NCBI GenBank assembly: GCA_963580285.1
Contig: OY757011.1
Location: 1,020,501 to 1,084,500 of the forward strand
Source of the DNA: Lucinisca nassula
Taxonomy: Eukaryota > Mollusca > Bivalvia > Lucinida > Lucinidae
DNA length: 64,000 nt
Direction: 5' to 3'
How positions within the stretch are numbered: the first letter of the stretch is position 1; each line of letters begins with the position of its first letter. Below are positions 53,629-63,185 of the stretch, piece by piece. The position numbers and the translations under genes are program-made. The notes beneath the pieces are model-generated. The model made no database searches, was not told where the DNA came from, and worked only from the letters and a program-made list of their open reading frames with translations.

Positions 53629-53840
53629 TTAACCCTTATCTTGCTGAATATTCATTAAGCCACACCCATTTCTGTCTATCAACCAATCAAATTACTTAAT
53701 GTAATTTATTGCAACAAATTCATAAACTGAATGCCAAACAGTGTAGATCCTGATCAGATGGCTTCTTCAGAAGCCATCTGATCTGGATCTACACTGTTTG
53801 CAATGATAGGGGTTGTCGTGAACAGCAAGATAAGGGTTAA
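53629..53840. mobile_element. MITE family A, copy A8
   Basis: TTAA-CCCTTATCTTGCTGAATA to CAGCAAGATAAGGG-TTAA; palindrome tip GGCTTCTTCAGAAGCC. Confidence 0.88.
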
Positions 53841-53984
53841 TTAAGGGTAAGAGAAGGATCTTTTTATTCAAAGTCGAGAGAGAAATGCCTTTTTTAGCAA
53901 GGTGCTGCATGTGAATGTGCCCTTTTTTTTACATATTTTCGCGAGCCCTTTTTTCTGACCAGCACCATGCCCTTTTTAGTGGGT

Positions 53985-54213
53985 AATGGTAATTACCAAA
54001 ACGAAACAAAAGTACCAGAACGAAGCCGAAATACCGGAGCGGACTATTAAAAATATAGGGAATGAGACCATTTTTTATTTGAGGCAATAATTTTCAGCAT
54101 TGTTAAGGTATTTTAAATTTAGTAAAGGCTGCGTCTCCCATATTTTTAATAGTTCATTCCGGTATTTTCGGCTTTGTTCCGGTATTTTGGTTTCGTTTTG
54201 GTAATTACCAGTA
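53985..54213. mobile_element. Long inverted-repeat element T beside exon 1
   Basis: Arms of about 80 bp (GGTAATTACCAAAACGAAAC... and ...GTTTCGTTTTGGTAATTACC) surround a 70-bp centre. Further inside, GAACGAAGCCGAAATACCGG pairs with CCGGTATTTTCGGCTTTGTTC. It lies 200 bp from the exon 1 donor. Confidence 0.85.
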
Positions 54214-54411
54214 CCAATCTGATTCTGATCGCTTTTTAGTAGCTGGGGGAAACATTAAAAATCGACCTACAGCTGAAACAGAAAAAAATTTTGGCCGAAA
54301 TGACCCACCACCAAAACCAACCGGCCAAAAAGACTCTGGACCTAAACAACCCAGGATCCAAAGCGATCTTGGACCGGGGGTTTGCGGGACTGAAACATCC
54401 CTCCGTAATAC

Positions 54412-54636
54412 CTTGTCAGTGTTTAGATCTGGTTCATCTTGAATTAACCTGAACAGAAATGACTTTGGGTCTTTTGAAAGTGTAGTTCTAGTTGTCATGA
54501 ACGTAGTTCCACCAACATTAAGTCTTATCCACTCATCTCTTCTAGAAACACTGTTAACTGAGTCCTGTGATACAATGGCTTTTGCTGAACTTGAACTTTC
54601 AGTTTTTGACTTGGAGGGACTCATCTCTGCTGCCAT
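54412..54636 (-). CDS. KCTD5: KCTD2/5/17-type BTB protein (insomniac orthologue), coding exon 1
   Basis: Minus strand, 75 codons, start at 54636 ([11 protein letters not shown]) and donor GTATTA (54411-54406) after LNTDK. An in-frame Met 15 codons upstream (54681) is possible, but the lower one fits the family's length. After a serine-rich, poorly conserved leader, residues 36-75 begin the BTB domain: [20 protein letters not shown] and DPKSFLFRL, matching the KCTD5 pattern WVRLNVGGTYFLTTRQTL. With the other five exons the protein has 225 residues against 234 in human KCTD5. The family forms pentamers that bring substrates, for example G-beta-gamma in vertebrates, to Cullin-3 ligases in the cytosol; the fly orthologue affects sleep. 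Coding beyond the donor is intron read-through. Confidence 0.95.
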
Positions 54637-55343
54637 TTTTAGTGTTTTACCACGAATCAATAACTTCTGCAGCCTCCTCAACTTGTCATAGCTGTGCCAC
54701 TTTGACTTTTATTCAAAAATCATTTAAAATGATCGCTCAGTATAGAGCTCATGATTCAGTTCCACTGAATATCGACGCCCTATTTTCTTTTCATTCACAA
54801 AATCTCCATTCATCTACTGGCTCCCCTTTCATTCTTAAATTTTACAAAATCTCCGAACAAACTGGTAACCAGCGTAATCTCATTACCGACGAGTTTTTTC
54901 GAGAAGGAGTAAAATTCTTTCCGTTAAAAATCGGTATTTTACGGCATTGTTGTCGGCCAAACCAAGTATAGCTTTTTACAAAGTGAGGCTGGTCATATTC
55001 GTATCCAGACAGTGTTTTATAATTTATTGTTTATTCTGAGCAGATCAGAATCAGATCAGAATTGTTACTGGTGACACGTCAAAAGACATTCATACACCAG
55101 GAACTCCATGAGCAGTGACTCATTTTATGATTAGTTAATGTTAAGTTGACTTTCTAGTAGTAGTCTACACTAACAAACACTTACTGCGTAGTGTGAACAA
55201 GATACAAGAAACTTTATTTAGAGTCGACTTTCAGTGGTACAACAAGTCAAACATTAGACTTAGGCTATTTTGTTGACAAACAAAGTTTAAACGCTGTACA
55301 TATAAACAATTCTAACACAGCGCGCCTATATAGGCAATGGAAA
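54637..55343 (-). promoter_or_regulatory. 5' UTR and likely promoter side of the KCTD5-type gene
   Basis: No repeat is recognised for about 700 bp upstream of the start codon, the longest repeat-free stretch near the gene. I see no TATA box at a usual distance and cannot place the transcription start or exclude a non-coding 5' exon. Confidence 0.35.
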
Positions 55344-55793
55344 ATAACTGTGTTTTATTCTACAACAAATCACGGCAAGGAAGAGCGTGACGAGTGACGT
55401 CATTAAAAACTACCAATTTATGACGTCACTAGTCGATTTCCTTGACGTTAGACGGTGTAACGTCATTTTCTCGCATCGAAAACGTTAGAAAAGGATATAA
55501 ATGCATGTGTTTCAGTCGATAATTTTAGCGGGATTTCTTCTAAAAATGGCGAAAAGTTGTGAGAATTTGAAGGAAACAACAGCATTATTGCCGAGTTTCA
55601 GCGTGTTAGAAACGAAATAGATCAGCTCTAGCCAGTGATTTGTTAGGTAATAAATCACAGTTTGTCGGTCAGTTGTAAGTAGACAAATCACGCGCGCTAC
55701 GCGGTCGTGATTTGTCTACTTTACAACTGACCTCCAAACTGTGATTTATTACCCAACAAATCACAGTTAGAGCTGATCTATTTCTTAAATATA
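55344..55793. mobile_element. Element O: TIR-bounded segment joined to a long palindrome
   Basis: AACTGTGTTTTATTCTACAA (55346) faces the complement of TTAGGTAATAAATCACAG (55651). The palindrome 55620-55790 has arms of about 75 bp (AGATCAGCTCTA...GTAGACAAATCACG and its complement) around CGCGCTACGCG. The segment contains TGACGTCA twice (55395 and 55422) and AACGTCA/TGACGTT variants. Confidence 0.72.
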
Positions 55794-55795
55794 AA

Positions 55796-56377
55796 CAATC
55801 GTCACAGATTTAAAGTAGTATCACAGTAAATATGTTACAGCTAAAAGAAATGGGATTGACATTAGCTAAAAAATAAGACAAATTGATTTAGCATCTTGTA
55901 AACTTTTAATGCATTTAATATGTTGCACAGTTGACTAGAAAGGTCTTATATTTCACTTATGATATATTAATAATAAAATTTCATCTAGTACTCATCCCAC
56001 TTCAGAGTGTTCTAGCCGGCTACCACCAGACAGGAGGCTCATGTCAAACCAAAGGTCTAGACGACATGCCCCCGCGGATAGCTGGATAACCCGGTCAGGA
56101 ACCCAGAGACCAGTCCTCATTAAGAAGACTGCCCACTTTGCCCCCAGCTTAAATATCAAGCAGGATATGAGTAAAGCTGATAAAAAGTCTCCCTTCCCCG
56201 GCGCGAGAAGAACCCTTGTCCCGAAAAAGAGCAAAGGTATGCACCAGAAACTTTCTTTCTTTCAGTCGGCAGGATCTTTCAGTCGACAGAAGAGCAGATG
56301 CTCTTCACAGATAGGAGGGAAATACAGACAAAAGAAAGAAAGAAAGCTAGGTCTTTGCCAGCCTGCACCCAGGATCG
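55796..56377. other. Unassigned sequence with a 114-codon open frame
   Basis: A plus-strand frame at 56041-56385 is rich in Lys, Arg, Ser and Gln and has no recognised motif. Its end overlaps a GAAAGAAAGAAAG tract and the start of a SINE. Part of the sequence (CTTTCAGTCGGCAGGATCTT) recurs inverted at 56822-56842. I would not call it a gene. Confidence 0.35.
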
Positions 56378-56660
56378 GAGCGTGATAGCTAAGTGATTAG
56401 TGCACTTGCCTCTGATGCTAGAGGACCGGGTTCGATCCTCGGCAGCGGCGATAAAATTTTGGTGTCCGAACATGCTCCATTGGCATCATTTGCAGGGATG
56501 AATGTCATAAAGCGCACCGTCCTTCGGATCGGGACGTGAACTGGAGGCCCCTTGTGCAGGGAGAACCACCCCATGTGAAGGTTAAAGAAACCCTACCGTA
56601 ATTACAGGATTACTGAGTAGGCTTTCATCCTGCAAAACCTGGAGTGTATGTAATGTACAC
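56378..56660 (+). mobile_element. tRNA-derived SINE, family K, copy 1
   Basis: GCGTGATAGCTAAGTGATTA (A box), GGTTCGATCCTC (B box), body GTGTCCGAACATGCTCCATT, GGCATCATTTGCAGGGATGA, GGAGAACCACCCC, and a 3' part ending near TGCGAGTAATTG. The tRNA head is too altered to be a working tRNA gene. Confidence 0.82.
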
Positions 56661-56888
56661 CTGCGAGTAATTGTCAAATGTGACCGATGAGCTAGGGACT
56701 AACTTCCCACATCACAGGTCCTGGTGTATGAATGTCATTTGACGTGTCACCAGTAACAATTCTGAAATTCAATTCTGATCGCAGTATCAGTAGAAAGAAA
56801 GAAAGAGAGGAAGAAAAAGAAAGATCCTGCCGACTGAAAGAAAAAAAGCTAGGTCTTTGGCTATATCCTAATTGCCAGCCTACACCAG

Positions 56889-57107
56889 GATCGGAGCGTG
56901 ATAGTTCAGTGATTAGTGCACTTGCCTCTGATGCTAGCGGTCCCTGGTTCGATCCCCGGCAGCGGCGATAAAATTTCGGTGTCCGAACTTGCTCCATTGG
57001 CATCATTTGCAGGGATGAATGTCATAAAGTGCACCGTCCTTCGGATCGGAACGTTAACTGAAGGCCCCCTGTGCAGGGAGAACCATCCCCTGTGCAGGTT
57101 AAAGATC

Positions 57108-57112
<5 letters not shown>
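56889..57112 (+). mobile_element. tRNA-derived SINE, family K, copy 2
   Basis: GCGTGATAGTTCAGTGATTA (A box), GGTTCGATCCCC (B box), same body; it ends GTGCAGGTTAAAGATCAGAT and runs directly into a GATA microsatellite. Confidence 0.85.
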
Positions 57113-57167
<55 letters not shown>

Positions 57168-57168
57168 G

Positions 57169-57224
<56 letters not shown>
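57113..57224. repeat. (GATA)n microsatellite
   Basis: About 28 units with one TGGA interruption, forming the tail of SINE K copy 2. Confidence 0.97.
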
Positions 57225-57226
<2 letters not shown>

Positions 57227-57269
57227 GTTTGAAATGTCAAAGTTGCAAATGCTGTAACTTTGTCAAAAA

Positions 57270-57416
57270 CTAGCAGGCACATGACGTATTTGTGACGTCA
57301 CATCAACGTTGGTACAACGTTTTGGCGTTTATGCAACGTCACATCTACGTAGGTGCAACGTCGTGACGTTGCACTGACGTTGACTTGACGTTGTCCTAAC
57401 GACGCGTGCCTGCTAG
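57270..57416. mobile_element. 147-bp TIR element filled with ACGT
   Basis: CTAGCAGGCAC and GTGCCTGCTAG are perfect 11-bp inverted repeats. Between them ACGT occurs ten times, including one full TGACGTCA (57293-57300) and several CAACGT/ACGTTG. No coding potential. Confidence 0.75.
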
Positions 57417-57544
57417 CCTTCTTTTTCATTTTTAAACAGACATACGTGCAACTTCAATATATATATCTTATGAAACGGAATGCTTGAAAACTGTTGGAGA
57501 AGCAAGGTAGACAACTGTCCTACACTTTATAGAAGAATAATTGA

Positions 57545-57707
57545 GTGAGTGAGTGTTTGAGTTTTTCGTCCCACCAACAGCTAAGGTCATACGGAGACGG
57601 GACCTAGGTTTAAAGACTCATCCGAAAGTCTGGAGAAACCGGGGATAGATCCTGCGATCCCTGGTTTACAAGGCGAGTAGCGTAACCACTACACCACGGA
57701 GGCTTCT
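57545..57707 (-). mobile_element. tRNA-derived SINE, family H
   Basis: Minus strand: AGAAGCCTCCGTGGTGTAGT, B box GGATCTATCCC, 3' end GGGACGAAAAACTC plus (ACTC)n. Confidence 0.85.
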
Positions 57708-57776
57708 AGAACACTAACTGAAGATTAACCTAAAAATTTAACTAATGGCGAGACCAGTATTTTTTGTTTCCTTTTT

Positions 57777-57850
57777 AGCTCACCAGAGTCGAGATCTCCT
57801 TGGGAGCTTGTAGGATAGGCGGTGGTCCGTCGTGGTCGAGAGTTTGACTG
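57777..57850 (-). mobile_element. Remnant end of a family P-type element
   Basis: TAGCTCACCAGAGTCGAGATC and GGTGGTCCGTCGTGGTCG resemble the inverted end at 61306; the rest is missing. Confidence 0.45.
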
Positions 57851-57984
57851 TAACGGCTGTACTTGCGTGTTAAACCCAACTTTTCTACGGGCTTAGGCAA
57901 TAAACAGTTATAAGAATGTCTTTATACACATGTACACTACGAACCCGAGAAGGGACATTTCTAATCCAGCTTCTAGCAGAACAG

Positions 57985-58535
57985 AAATTAAAACATTAAA
58001 ATTACAGCGGAAAAGAAAACAAGATACATGTCGTTTAAACGATAAAATATGACATATTTCTTGTTTTCTGTTCCACTCTGAGTGAGTGAGTGTTTGAGTT
58101 TTACGTCTCAACAACAGCTAAGGTCATACGGAGACGGGACTTCGGTTTAAAGTCTCACCCGAAAGTCTGGAGAAGCCCGGGATCGATCCTGCATTCCCTG
58201 GTTTACAAGGCGAGTAGCATAACCACTACACCACGGAGGCTTCTCTGTTACACTCTGAAAAAGCAGAGTGGAATTTATAACAATAAAATTAGAATGGAAC
58301 AGAAAACAAAAATATGTCGTTTAAACGGCATATTTCTTGTGATCTGTTCCACTCTGAAAAAGTAGAGTGGAATTTAAAAATATAAAAAAATAATAATATT
58401 GGAAAAGAAAACGAAAATATGTTGTTTAAATGACATATCTCGTTTTTTCAACGACATATTATGTTGAAAAAATGAGATCTTTAAACAATGAGAGGTCAAG
58501 ATTATGTCGATTGAATGAGATATTTTCGTTTTAAG
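57985..58535. repeat. Palindromic repeat with GTTTAAAC centres, split by a SINE
   Basis: Units contain TGTCGTTTAAACG(A/G)(C/T)A, CATATTTCTTGT, CTGTTCCACTCTGAAAAAG and AGAGTGGAATTTA. At least three units lie on either side of the SINE at 58081-58243. Confidence 0.65.
58081..58243 (-). mobile_element. tRNA-derived SINE, family H, with target-site duplication
   Basis: Complete copy with B box GGATCGATCCC. CTGTTCCACTCTGA before it and CTGTTACACTCTGA after it differ at one base. Confidence 0.88.
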
Positions 58536-59225
58536 CTCACCTGGGTTGAAGGCTTCATGGGAGCTTAGCTTAAAGTATGGTCATCCATCGGTCGTACGTC
58601 CGTCAGTCACCAACTTTGACCAGTTATATCAGCAGCGTGCAGGCTGATCTCAGTCTTTTCTCATCTGTAAGCTTTTTTTCATCGAAATCGAATGAAACCC
58701 AAAGTTGCTATGGCAACCACAAAGTCCCATAGACTTGCAATTAGAAAATGTTGTTTTTTTTTTTGTTTTGTTTTTTCGGACGCTCTAGATGCCACAATTT
58801 TTGTCCAATCATCATCAAGCTTGGTCAGAATGACCATCATGACAATATCTCGGTCAAATTTGAATATGGGTCATGTCGGGTCAAAAAGTAAGTCATTAGG
58901 GCAAAACATAGCAAAAACGCTATGAACACGCTAGAGGCAACAGTTTTGGTCCAATTATCATCAAACTTGGTCAGAATGATCATCTAGAGAATATCTGGGA
59001 TGAATTCGAATATGGGTCATGTCGGGTCAATTTGAAACGAAGGTTAGCAGGGCATATCATAGAACAAACTATTGAGCACTGTATAGGCCACAGTTTTGAT
59101 CAAATTTTAATAAAACTTGGTCAGAATGATCATCTTGTTGGAATCAAGCTGGAATATGGGTCATGTCGGGTCAAACAGTAGGTCAAATCTTTGAAAAACC
59201 AGCGGCCACAGTTCCAAGTTGGTGC
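58536..59225 (-). mobile_element. Array element with about 180-bp GGGTCATGTCGGGTCA units
   Basis: TAAGCTCACCTGGGTTGAAG forms the left hairpin end, then a short GTCCGTCAGTC tract and about three units with AATATGGGTCATGTCGGGTC, GCCACAGTTTTGGTCCAATT and TCATCAAACTTGGTCAGAAT. The same unit family is expanded at 61975-63185. Confidence 0.7.
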
Positions 59226-59305
59226 TTTTTCTGTGGTTCCTTCATGTTGGTGGTTCTGATTCTTTCCCTAATCATATATGTTGTTACGTTGATGATTTTG
59301 ATTCT

Positions 59306-61305
59306 TGTCCCTTTTTATGCCCCAACTTCGAAGAAGTTGTGGGGGCATATTGGTTTTGCCCTGTTCGTCCGTCCGTCGTCCGTCCTTCCGTCCCTCCGTC
59401 CTTCCGTCCGTCCCGCTTTTTTACTGCATAACGTTACTTAAGAACCATAGGTGCCAGGTTTTTGATATTTCATATATGGATTCCTTATGAAAAAATAATT
59501 GACCCGTTTTTTTTTTTTTTTTTTTTTATTATTATTATTTTTTCTCGTCAGGATTATGCCCCTTTCTTGAGTTATGCCCCTTTGGAAAAAATACTTTGAA
59601 ATCTTGTAAGCAAGATATCTCAAAAATTGTTTGAGCTTTTGCCCTGAAACTTTACAGGCTGGTTTGGGATGATGAGTAGATGAACTGATTAACTTTTGAA
59701 AAAAATCCGATTTTTTTCTTCAGTTATGGCTCTTTGATTTTTTTTTGCGTTTTAAGCTTGTAAGCAAGATAACTAAAACCTGTTTGAGCAATTGCCATGA
59801 AACTTTACAGAATGGTTGGGGATGATGTGAAGATGACTTGATTAACTTTTGACAAAAATCCTTTTTTTTTCTTGGGTTATGCCCCTTTGAAATTTTGCGC
59901 GTTTTAAGCTTGTAAACAAGATATCTCAAAAACTGTTTGAGCTATTGCCCCTTAAACTTTACAGGCTTGTTCAGGATGATGAGTAGATGAACCGATTAAC
60001 TTTTGAAAAAAAAAAACAGAAGGATTATGCCCCTGTTTTGAGTTATGCCCCTTTGCAAAATATACTTTGAAATATTGTAAGCAAGATATCTCAAAAACTG
60101 TTCGAGCTTTTGCCCTGAAACTTTACAGTCTGCTTTGGGATGATGAGTAGATGAACTGATTAACCTTTGAAAAAAATCCGAAATTGTTTTCTTGAGTTAG
60201 GGCCTTTTGAAAATTTTTGCGTTTAAAGCTTGTAAGCAAGATAACTAAAAACTGTTTGAGCTATTGCCTTGAAACTTTACAGAATGGTTAGGGATGATGA
60301 GAAGATGAACTGATTAACTTCTGACAAAAATCCAAGTTTTTTCTTGAGTTATGCCCCTTTGAAATTTTGCGCGTTTTAAGCTTGTAAGCAAGATATCTCA
60401 AAAACTGTTCGAGCTATAGCCCTGAAACTGTACAGGCTGGCTCGGGATAATGAGTAGATGAACTGATTAACTTTTGCAAAAAATCTGATTTTTTTTCTTC
60501 AGTTATGGACCTTTGAATTTTTTGTGTTTTAAGCTTGTAAGCAAGATAACTCAATAACTGTTTGAGCTATTGCCCTGAAACTTTACAGAATGGTTGGGAA
60601 TGATGAGAAGATGAACAGATTAACTTTCGACAAAAAAAAACAAAAAACAAAAAAAAAACATTTGTTTTTCTCGTCAGGATTATGCCCCTTTCTTGAGGTA
60701 TGCCACTTTGCAAAAAATACTTTGAAATCTTGTAAGCAAGATATCTCAAAAACTGTTTGAGCTTTTGCCCTGAAACTTTACAGACTGGTTTGAGATGATG
60801 AGTAGATGAACTGATTAACTTTTGAATGGCCCTTTGAAATTATTTGCGTTTTAAGCGTGTAAGCAAGATATATAAAAACTGTTGGAGCTATTGCTCTGAA
60901 ACTTTACAGAATGGTTGTGGATGATGAGAAGATGAACTGATTAACTTATGACAAAAATCCATTTTTTTTCCTTGAGTTATGCCCCTTTGAAATTTTGTGC
61001 GTTTTAAGCTTGTAAGCAAGATATCTCAAAAACTATTTGAGCCCTTGCCCTGAAACTTTACAGGCTGGTTCAGGATGATGAGTAGATGAACTGATTAACT
61101 TTTGAAAAAAATCCAAAGGATTATGCCCCTGTCTTGAGTTATGCCCCTTTGCAAAATACTATGAAATCTTGTAAGCAAGATATCTCAAAACTGTTCGAGC
61201 TTTTGCCTTGAAACTTTACAGACTGGTTTGGGATGGTGAGTAGATGAACTGATTAACTTTTGAAAAAAATCTGAAATCTTTTCTTGAGTTAGGGCCCTTT
61301 GAATT
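59306..61305 (-). mobile_element. Hairpin-ended array element, ATGCCCC family, about 12 units of 160 bp
   Basis: The left end TTATGCCCCAACTTCGAAGAAGTTGTGGGGG hairpin is split here only by description; its arms are ATGCCCCAACTTC and GAAGTTGTGGGGGCAT. A GTCCGTCCGTCG tract follows. Units have TTGAGTTATGCCCCTTTG, TTGTAAGCAAGATATCTCAA, GCCCTGAAACTTTACAG and GATGAGTAGATGAACTGATT. It is oriented opposite to 21113-21990. Confidence 0.78.
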
Positions 61306-61975
61306 TTTAGCTCACCTGTCACGTAGTGACAAGGTGAGCTTTTGTGATCACATTTTGTCCGTCGTCCGTCGTCAGTGCATCCGTGCGTGCGTTCGTGCGT
61401 GCGTAAGTGCGTAATTAATTTCTTGTCCGCACGATAGCATCTTCATTTATGACTTGATTTTAACCAGACTTGCACACAACTTGTACCACCATGAGATCTG
61501 GGTTCCTTCCTTGAACCAGCCATATACCGTCATGTGTTGCGGAGTTACGGCCCCTGAAATTGCAAAAATTGCCTATTTTGGTCTTGTCCGCACGATAGCA
61601 TTTTCATTTATGATTTGATTTTAACCAGACTTGCACACAACTTGAACCACCATGAGATCTGGGTTCCTTTCTTGAACCAGCCATATCCCATCATGTGTTA
61701 CGGAGTTACGGCCCCTGAAAGGGCGAAAATTGCCTACTTTGGTCTTGTCCGCACGATAGCATCTTCATTTATGATTTGATTTTAACAAGACTTGCACACA
61801 ACTTGTACCACCATGAGATCTGGGATCCTTTCTTGAACCAGCTATATCCCATCATGTGTTACGGAGTTATGGCCCCTGAAAGGGCAAAAATTGCCTATTT
61901 TGGTCTTGTCTGCATGATAGCTGTTTCATTTATGATTTGATTTTAACTGAACTTGCACACAATTTGTACCACCAC
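61306..61975 (-). mobile_element. Inverted family P-type end with its own array (about 160-bp units)
   Basis: TTTTTAGCTCACCTGTCACG, GTAGTGACAAGGTGAGCT hairpin, GTCCGTCGTCCGTCG tract, then three units with TCTTGTCCGCACGATAGCAT, ACTTGCACACAACTTGTACC and GTTACGGAGTTACGGCCCC. The last unit fuses at about 61975 with a different array. Confidence 0.72.
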
Positions 61976-63185
61976 AAAATATCTTGGTCAAGTTTGAATA
62001 TGGGTCATGTCGGGTCAAAAAGTAGGTCAGTAGGTCAAATAAAAAAAAAAACCTTGTGAAGACACTAGAGGCCACAGTTTTGGTCCGACCATCATCAGAC
62101 TTGCTCAGAATGATCATCTTGATAATATCTTGGTCATGTTCGAATATGGGTCATGTCAGGTCACAAAGTAGGTCAGTAGGCCAAATCATAGAAAAACCTT
62201 GTGAATACACTAGAGGCCACAGTTTTGGTCCAATCATTATCAAACTTGCCCAGAATGATCATCTTGCTAATATTTCAGTCAAGTTTGGTCATGTCAGGTC
62301 AAAAAGTAGGTCTGTAGGTCAAATAATAGAAAAACCTTGTGAACACACTAGAGGCCAGAGTTTTGGTCCGATCATCATCAAACTTGCTCGGAATGATATT
62401 CTTGATAATATCTTCAACTTGGTCACATTCGAATATGGGTCATGTCAGGTCAAAAAGTAGGTCAGTAGGTCAAATCGGAGAAAACCTTGTGAACACACCA
62501 GAGGCCACTGTTTTGGTCCAATCATCATCAAACTAGCTCAGAATGATAGTCTTGACAATATATCGGTCATGTTCGAATATGGGTCATGTCAGGTCAAAAA
62601 GTAGGTCATTGGGTCAAATCATAGAAAAACCTTGTGAACACACTAGAGGCCACAGTTTAGGTCAGATCATCATCAAAATTGCCCAGAATCATCATCTTGA
62701 CAATATCTGAGTCAAGTTCGAATATGGGTCATGTTGGTCCAAAAAGTAGGTCAGTAGCTTAAATCATAGAAAAACCCTCTGAACACACTTGAGCCACAGT
62801 TTTGGTCCCATTATCATCAAACTTGCTCAAAATGGTCAATTGACAATATCTCAGTTAATTTTGAATATGGGTCAAATCTGGTCAGTAAGTAGGTCAGATT
62901 GTTGAAAAAACTTGTGGACACAGGAGAGGCCCCAGTTTTGGTCTGATCATCATCAAACTTGCTCAGAATGATCATCTTGACAATATCTGGGTCAAGCTCG
63001 AATATGGGTCATGTCGGGTCAGAAAGTAGATCAGCAGGTCAAATCATAGAAAAACATTTTGAACACTCTAAGAGGCCACAGTTTTAGTCAAATCATCATA
63101 AAACTTGCTCAGAATGATCATCTGGACAATATCTCAGTTAAGTTCAAATATGGGTCATGTCAAATCAAAAAGTAGATCAGTAGGT
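61976..63185 (-). repeat. About 155-bp array with AGGTCA direct repeats
   Basis: About eight units: TTCGAATATGGGTCATGTC, GGGTCAAAAAGTAGGTCAG, TAGGTCAAATCATAGAAAAA, CACTAGAGGCCACAGTTTTG, TGCTCAGAATGATCATCTTG. Several units contain AGGTCAGTAGGTCA (for example 62024-62037), a DR2. Confidence 0.8.

Noticed and set aside
54205..54411. C-terminal continuation of the exon 1 open frame ([10 protein letters not shown]...)
   Set aside because: It begins exactly at a GT donor and diverges from all KCTD proteins there, so it is intron read-through; it also runs into element T.
55494..55520. TATAAAT followed by TCAGTC as a plus-strand core promoter
   Set aside because: The spacing is too short for a TATA-initiator pair, and it lies inside the repetitive element O.
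56041..56385. 114-codon plus-strand frame rich in Lys/Arg/Ser
   Set aside because: It ends in a GAAAG tract and a SINE, and part of it recurs inverted nearby; there is no motif or splice evidence.
56395..56455. Possible tRNA gene with A and B boxes
   Set aside because: The acceptor and anticodon arms do not pair, and the same body follows in a second copy, so it is the head of SINE K.
62056..62536. Open frames of 134 and 65 codons repeating HVRSKSRSVGQI
   Set aside because: They are translations of the AGGTCA-containing array units, not genes.
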